NCBI GenBank assembly: GCA_905182125.1
Contig: CAJJAV010000009.1
Coordinates: 1 to 64,000, forward strand
Direction of reading: 5' to 3'
DNA from: an uncultured Candidatus Poseidoniales archaeon
GTDB taxonomy: Archaea > Thermoplasmatota > Poseidoniia > Poseidoniales > Poseidoniaceae
Length of the DNA: 64,000 nt
Below the pieces are notes generated by a model. It did no database searches, was not told the origin of the DNA, and was given only the letters and a program-made list of their open reading frames with translations. Below are positions 62,608-64,000 of this stretch, piece by piece. A program made the position numbers and the translations under genes. Each line of letters starts with the position of its first letter. Positions within the stretch are counted from its first letter, which is position 1.

Positions 62608-64000
62608 ATGCAACCCAAGCCCCTTCGCCAATGGTCAGCCTTGATGCTGGTTGCTTTGCTGATATGCACTCCATTTACGGGTGCCCTTTCATCGATTTCG
62701 GACCCCCTTGAAGACGAGGTTTCAATACCGGAACGTGCTTCTCCAAAAGCCCAAACGACATGGTCTGGGACCGTGACGGTGACCACCTCATACACCGTTG
62801 CGGTGTTTGATGAATTAATTGTAAGCGCATGCACTCAGATTGAACTTGGTGCTGGGGCTCGGATTTACGTGGAAGGCCGCCTTACGGTGGAAGGGACGAG
62901 CAGCTGTCCTGTTGTGATGTACTCTTTCGCCACCTTAGACCATGAAGGTCTTCAATTCAACAGCAGCTCAAACGGTCGTGGATCCGTGATTCATAACTTA
63001 ACCATTGAAGACGCCATTTATGCTGTGACCATCTTCGGAAGCAATCCACTGTTCACCAACCTTACCATCATCAATCCTGACCGCGTTGGTCTTGATCTCT
63101 TCAGCAGTGCTTCCCCGGTGATTCATGACCTTTACATCGACCAAGCCGGTCGAATGGTTCCCGTTCAGAACGATTGGCGTTACGGGCTTGGTCTTTCGAT
63201 TGGTGACGGTTCAACTCCGATCATTGATGGAGCCTACTTCACAGATATTTTGACGCGTGGCATCAACATTTGGGGCGGGTCTGGAGGCCTGCTCCGGAAC
63301 ATCGTCATGGACAACGTCAGCGGTTCTTCTTGGGTCACAGCAGCAGGGGTTTGGGTGGAAGACAGCCAACCGTTGCTCACCAACCTCAGCATCGATAAAT
63401 CGGACAATGGTATCGTTGTGCAGCACATTGATGATGGCGGTTACACCCGGGCTGTTATCAAAGACGCAACGGTAAGCAATTCCATGTACAGAGGCGTTTA
63501 TGTTGACAAATTCAACCATACGAATTACACCAACTACGAGACCGCAGATTTCACCAACCTAACGGTTCGTGGGACCGGTGGGCCTGGTGCAAAAACCGCA
63601 AACATCGGGTTCGCAGCGATTGATGTCAATGCAACAGGGGCTTGGTTTGAGAACACCTTGGTTGAGGACTCAACCACCGTGGGAGTTCGCCTTTATTTCG
63701 TTGACAGTTCGACCACCTTCCGCAACCTAACTGTGCTCGACTCCGGTGATCCAGGACAAGGCCCTCACGAAGCAGGAGTGGCTGTTCGTTCGTCCTTTTT
63801 TGCACCTCATTTTGACGGCTTGACCGTTTCAGGTTCTGCTGGGCCTGGCGTGTCATCAACTTCAGGCGGTGCCATGCAGGGTTCAGATTGGAACCTGCAT
63901 AACAATTCCAAAGATGGCCTCTTCATCGACAAAGCAACGGTGATTGTCGATGGCCTTCAACTGGCCGACAACGCTGAGTCTGGAGCTCATGTCTATGATG
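62608..64000 (+). CDS. Secreted parallel beta-helix protein, cut at window end
   Basis: The frame is open from the ATG at 62608 (or 62584) to the window end, over 460 residues. A signal peptide (LRQWSALMLVALLICTPFTG) is followed by many repeats of a right-handed parallel beta-helix type, for example IHNLTIEDAIYAVTIFGSNP, FTNLTIINPDRVGLDLFSSA and FRNLTVLDSGDPGQGPHEAG, with the NLT ladder spaced regularly. Such proteins bind or degrade polysaccharides or act as surface adhesins. The C-terminus and any anchor lie outside the window. Confidence 0.85.
   Translation, partial: MQPKPLRQWSALMLVALLICTPFTGALSSISDPLEDEVSIPERASPKAQTTWSGTVTVTTSYTVAVFDELIVSACTQIELGAGARIYVEGRLTVEGTSSCPVVMYSFATLDHEGLQFNSSSNGRGSVIHNLTIEDAIYAVTIFGSNPLFTNLTIINPDRVGLDLFSSASPVIHDLYIDQAGRMVPVQNDWRYGLGLSIGDGSTPIIDGAYFTDILTRGINIWGGSGGLLRNIVMDNVSGSSWVTAAGVWVEDSQPLLTNLSIDKSDNGIVVQHIDDGGYTRAVIKDATVSNSMYRGVYVDKFNHTNYTNYETADFTNLTVRGTGGPGAKTANIGFAAIDVNATGAWFENTLVEDSTTVGVRLYFVDSSTTFRNLTVLDSGDPGQGPHEAGVAVRSSFFAPHFDGLTVSGSAGPGVSSTSGGAMQGSDWNLHNNSKDGLFIDKATVIVDGLQLADNAESGAHVYD

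Noticed and set aside
1-64000. CRISPR array or insertion sequence
   Set aside because: No regularly spaced direct repeats and no transposase-like product were seen, although a Cas4-like gene is present.

Overview
The window looks like a chromosome segment of a marine planktonic archaeon, most likely Marine Group II (Candidatus Poseidoniales, Thermoplasmatota). The archaeal core is clear: aIF-1A next to a Rio1 kinase and a Dim2/Pno1-like KH protein, archaeal ribosomal protein S2, the wyosine enzymes Taw1 and Taw2, and a PiT phosphate transporter opposite an AbrB-PhoU regulator. Around it sit bacterial-type genes (UvrC, GMD, GpmA, a GST-like protein, cyclophilin, CocE/S15 hydrolase) and many secreted, C-terminally anchored Ig/CARDB or beta-helix proteins. 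The lineage name is inferred from gene content, not from a search.

Layout. 1-6 kb: 3' end of a complex I operon (nuoK-L-M-N); between about 1838 and 3569 the reading frame breaks repeatedly. 6-8.5 kb: translation and ribosome biogenesis genes. 8.5-15.3 kb: secreted or anchored proteins and a membrane-embedded Cas4-like nuclease. 15.4-19.5 kb: rps2, a tRNA dihydrouridine synthase and several winged-helix regulators. 19.6-28.4 kb: two GT4 glycosyltransferases, a 3-hydroxyacyl-CoA dehydrogenase/enoyl-CoA hydratase fusion, gmd, a GST-like protein, and a tightly overlapped operon with an E1/ThiF-like enzyme, a JAMM metalloprotease, a small helical protein and a Cys-rich protein of unknown function. 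28.5-34 kb: an AT-rich zinc-ribbon orphan, taw1, the phosphate transport pair, and two overlapping paralogous microprotein genes. 34-42 kb: an AlkB-like diiron membrane enzyme, a cold-shock protein, and a TetR-controlled ABC operon (two ATPases flanking a dual FtsX permease with a pentapeptide-repeat insert) preceded by a decayed ATPase fragment. 42-45 kb: orphans and a four-gene small membrane-protein module behind a 26-bp near-perfect palindrome. 45-64 kb: gpmA, a second JAMM protein, membrane orphans, a lone receiver domain, CocE/S15 hydrolase, cyclophilin, taw2, a 1066-residue surface protein, uvrC, a winged-helix/STAND-type ATPase, two Lrp-type RAM-only proteins, and the start of a secreted beta-helix protein cut by the window end.

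The best candidate for an undescribed system is the E1-JAMM four-gene cassette at 22.9-25.3 kb. Other strong curiosities are the aIF-1A acidic tail ending like the archaeal ribosomal stalk, the membrane Cas4-like nuclease, the tandem microproteins and the palindrome-controlled membrane module. No tRNA, rRNA, CRISPR array or insertion sequence was recognised.
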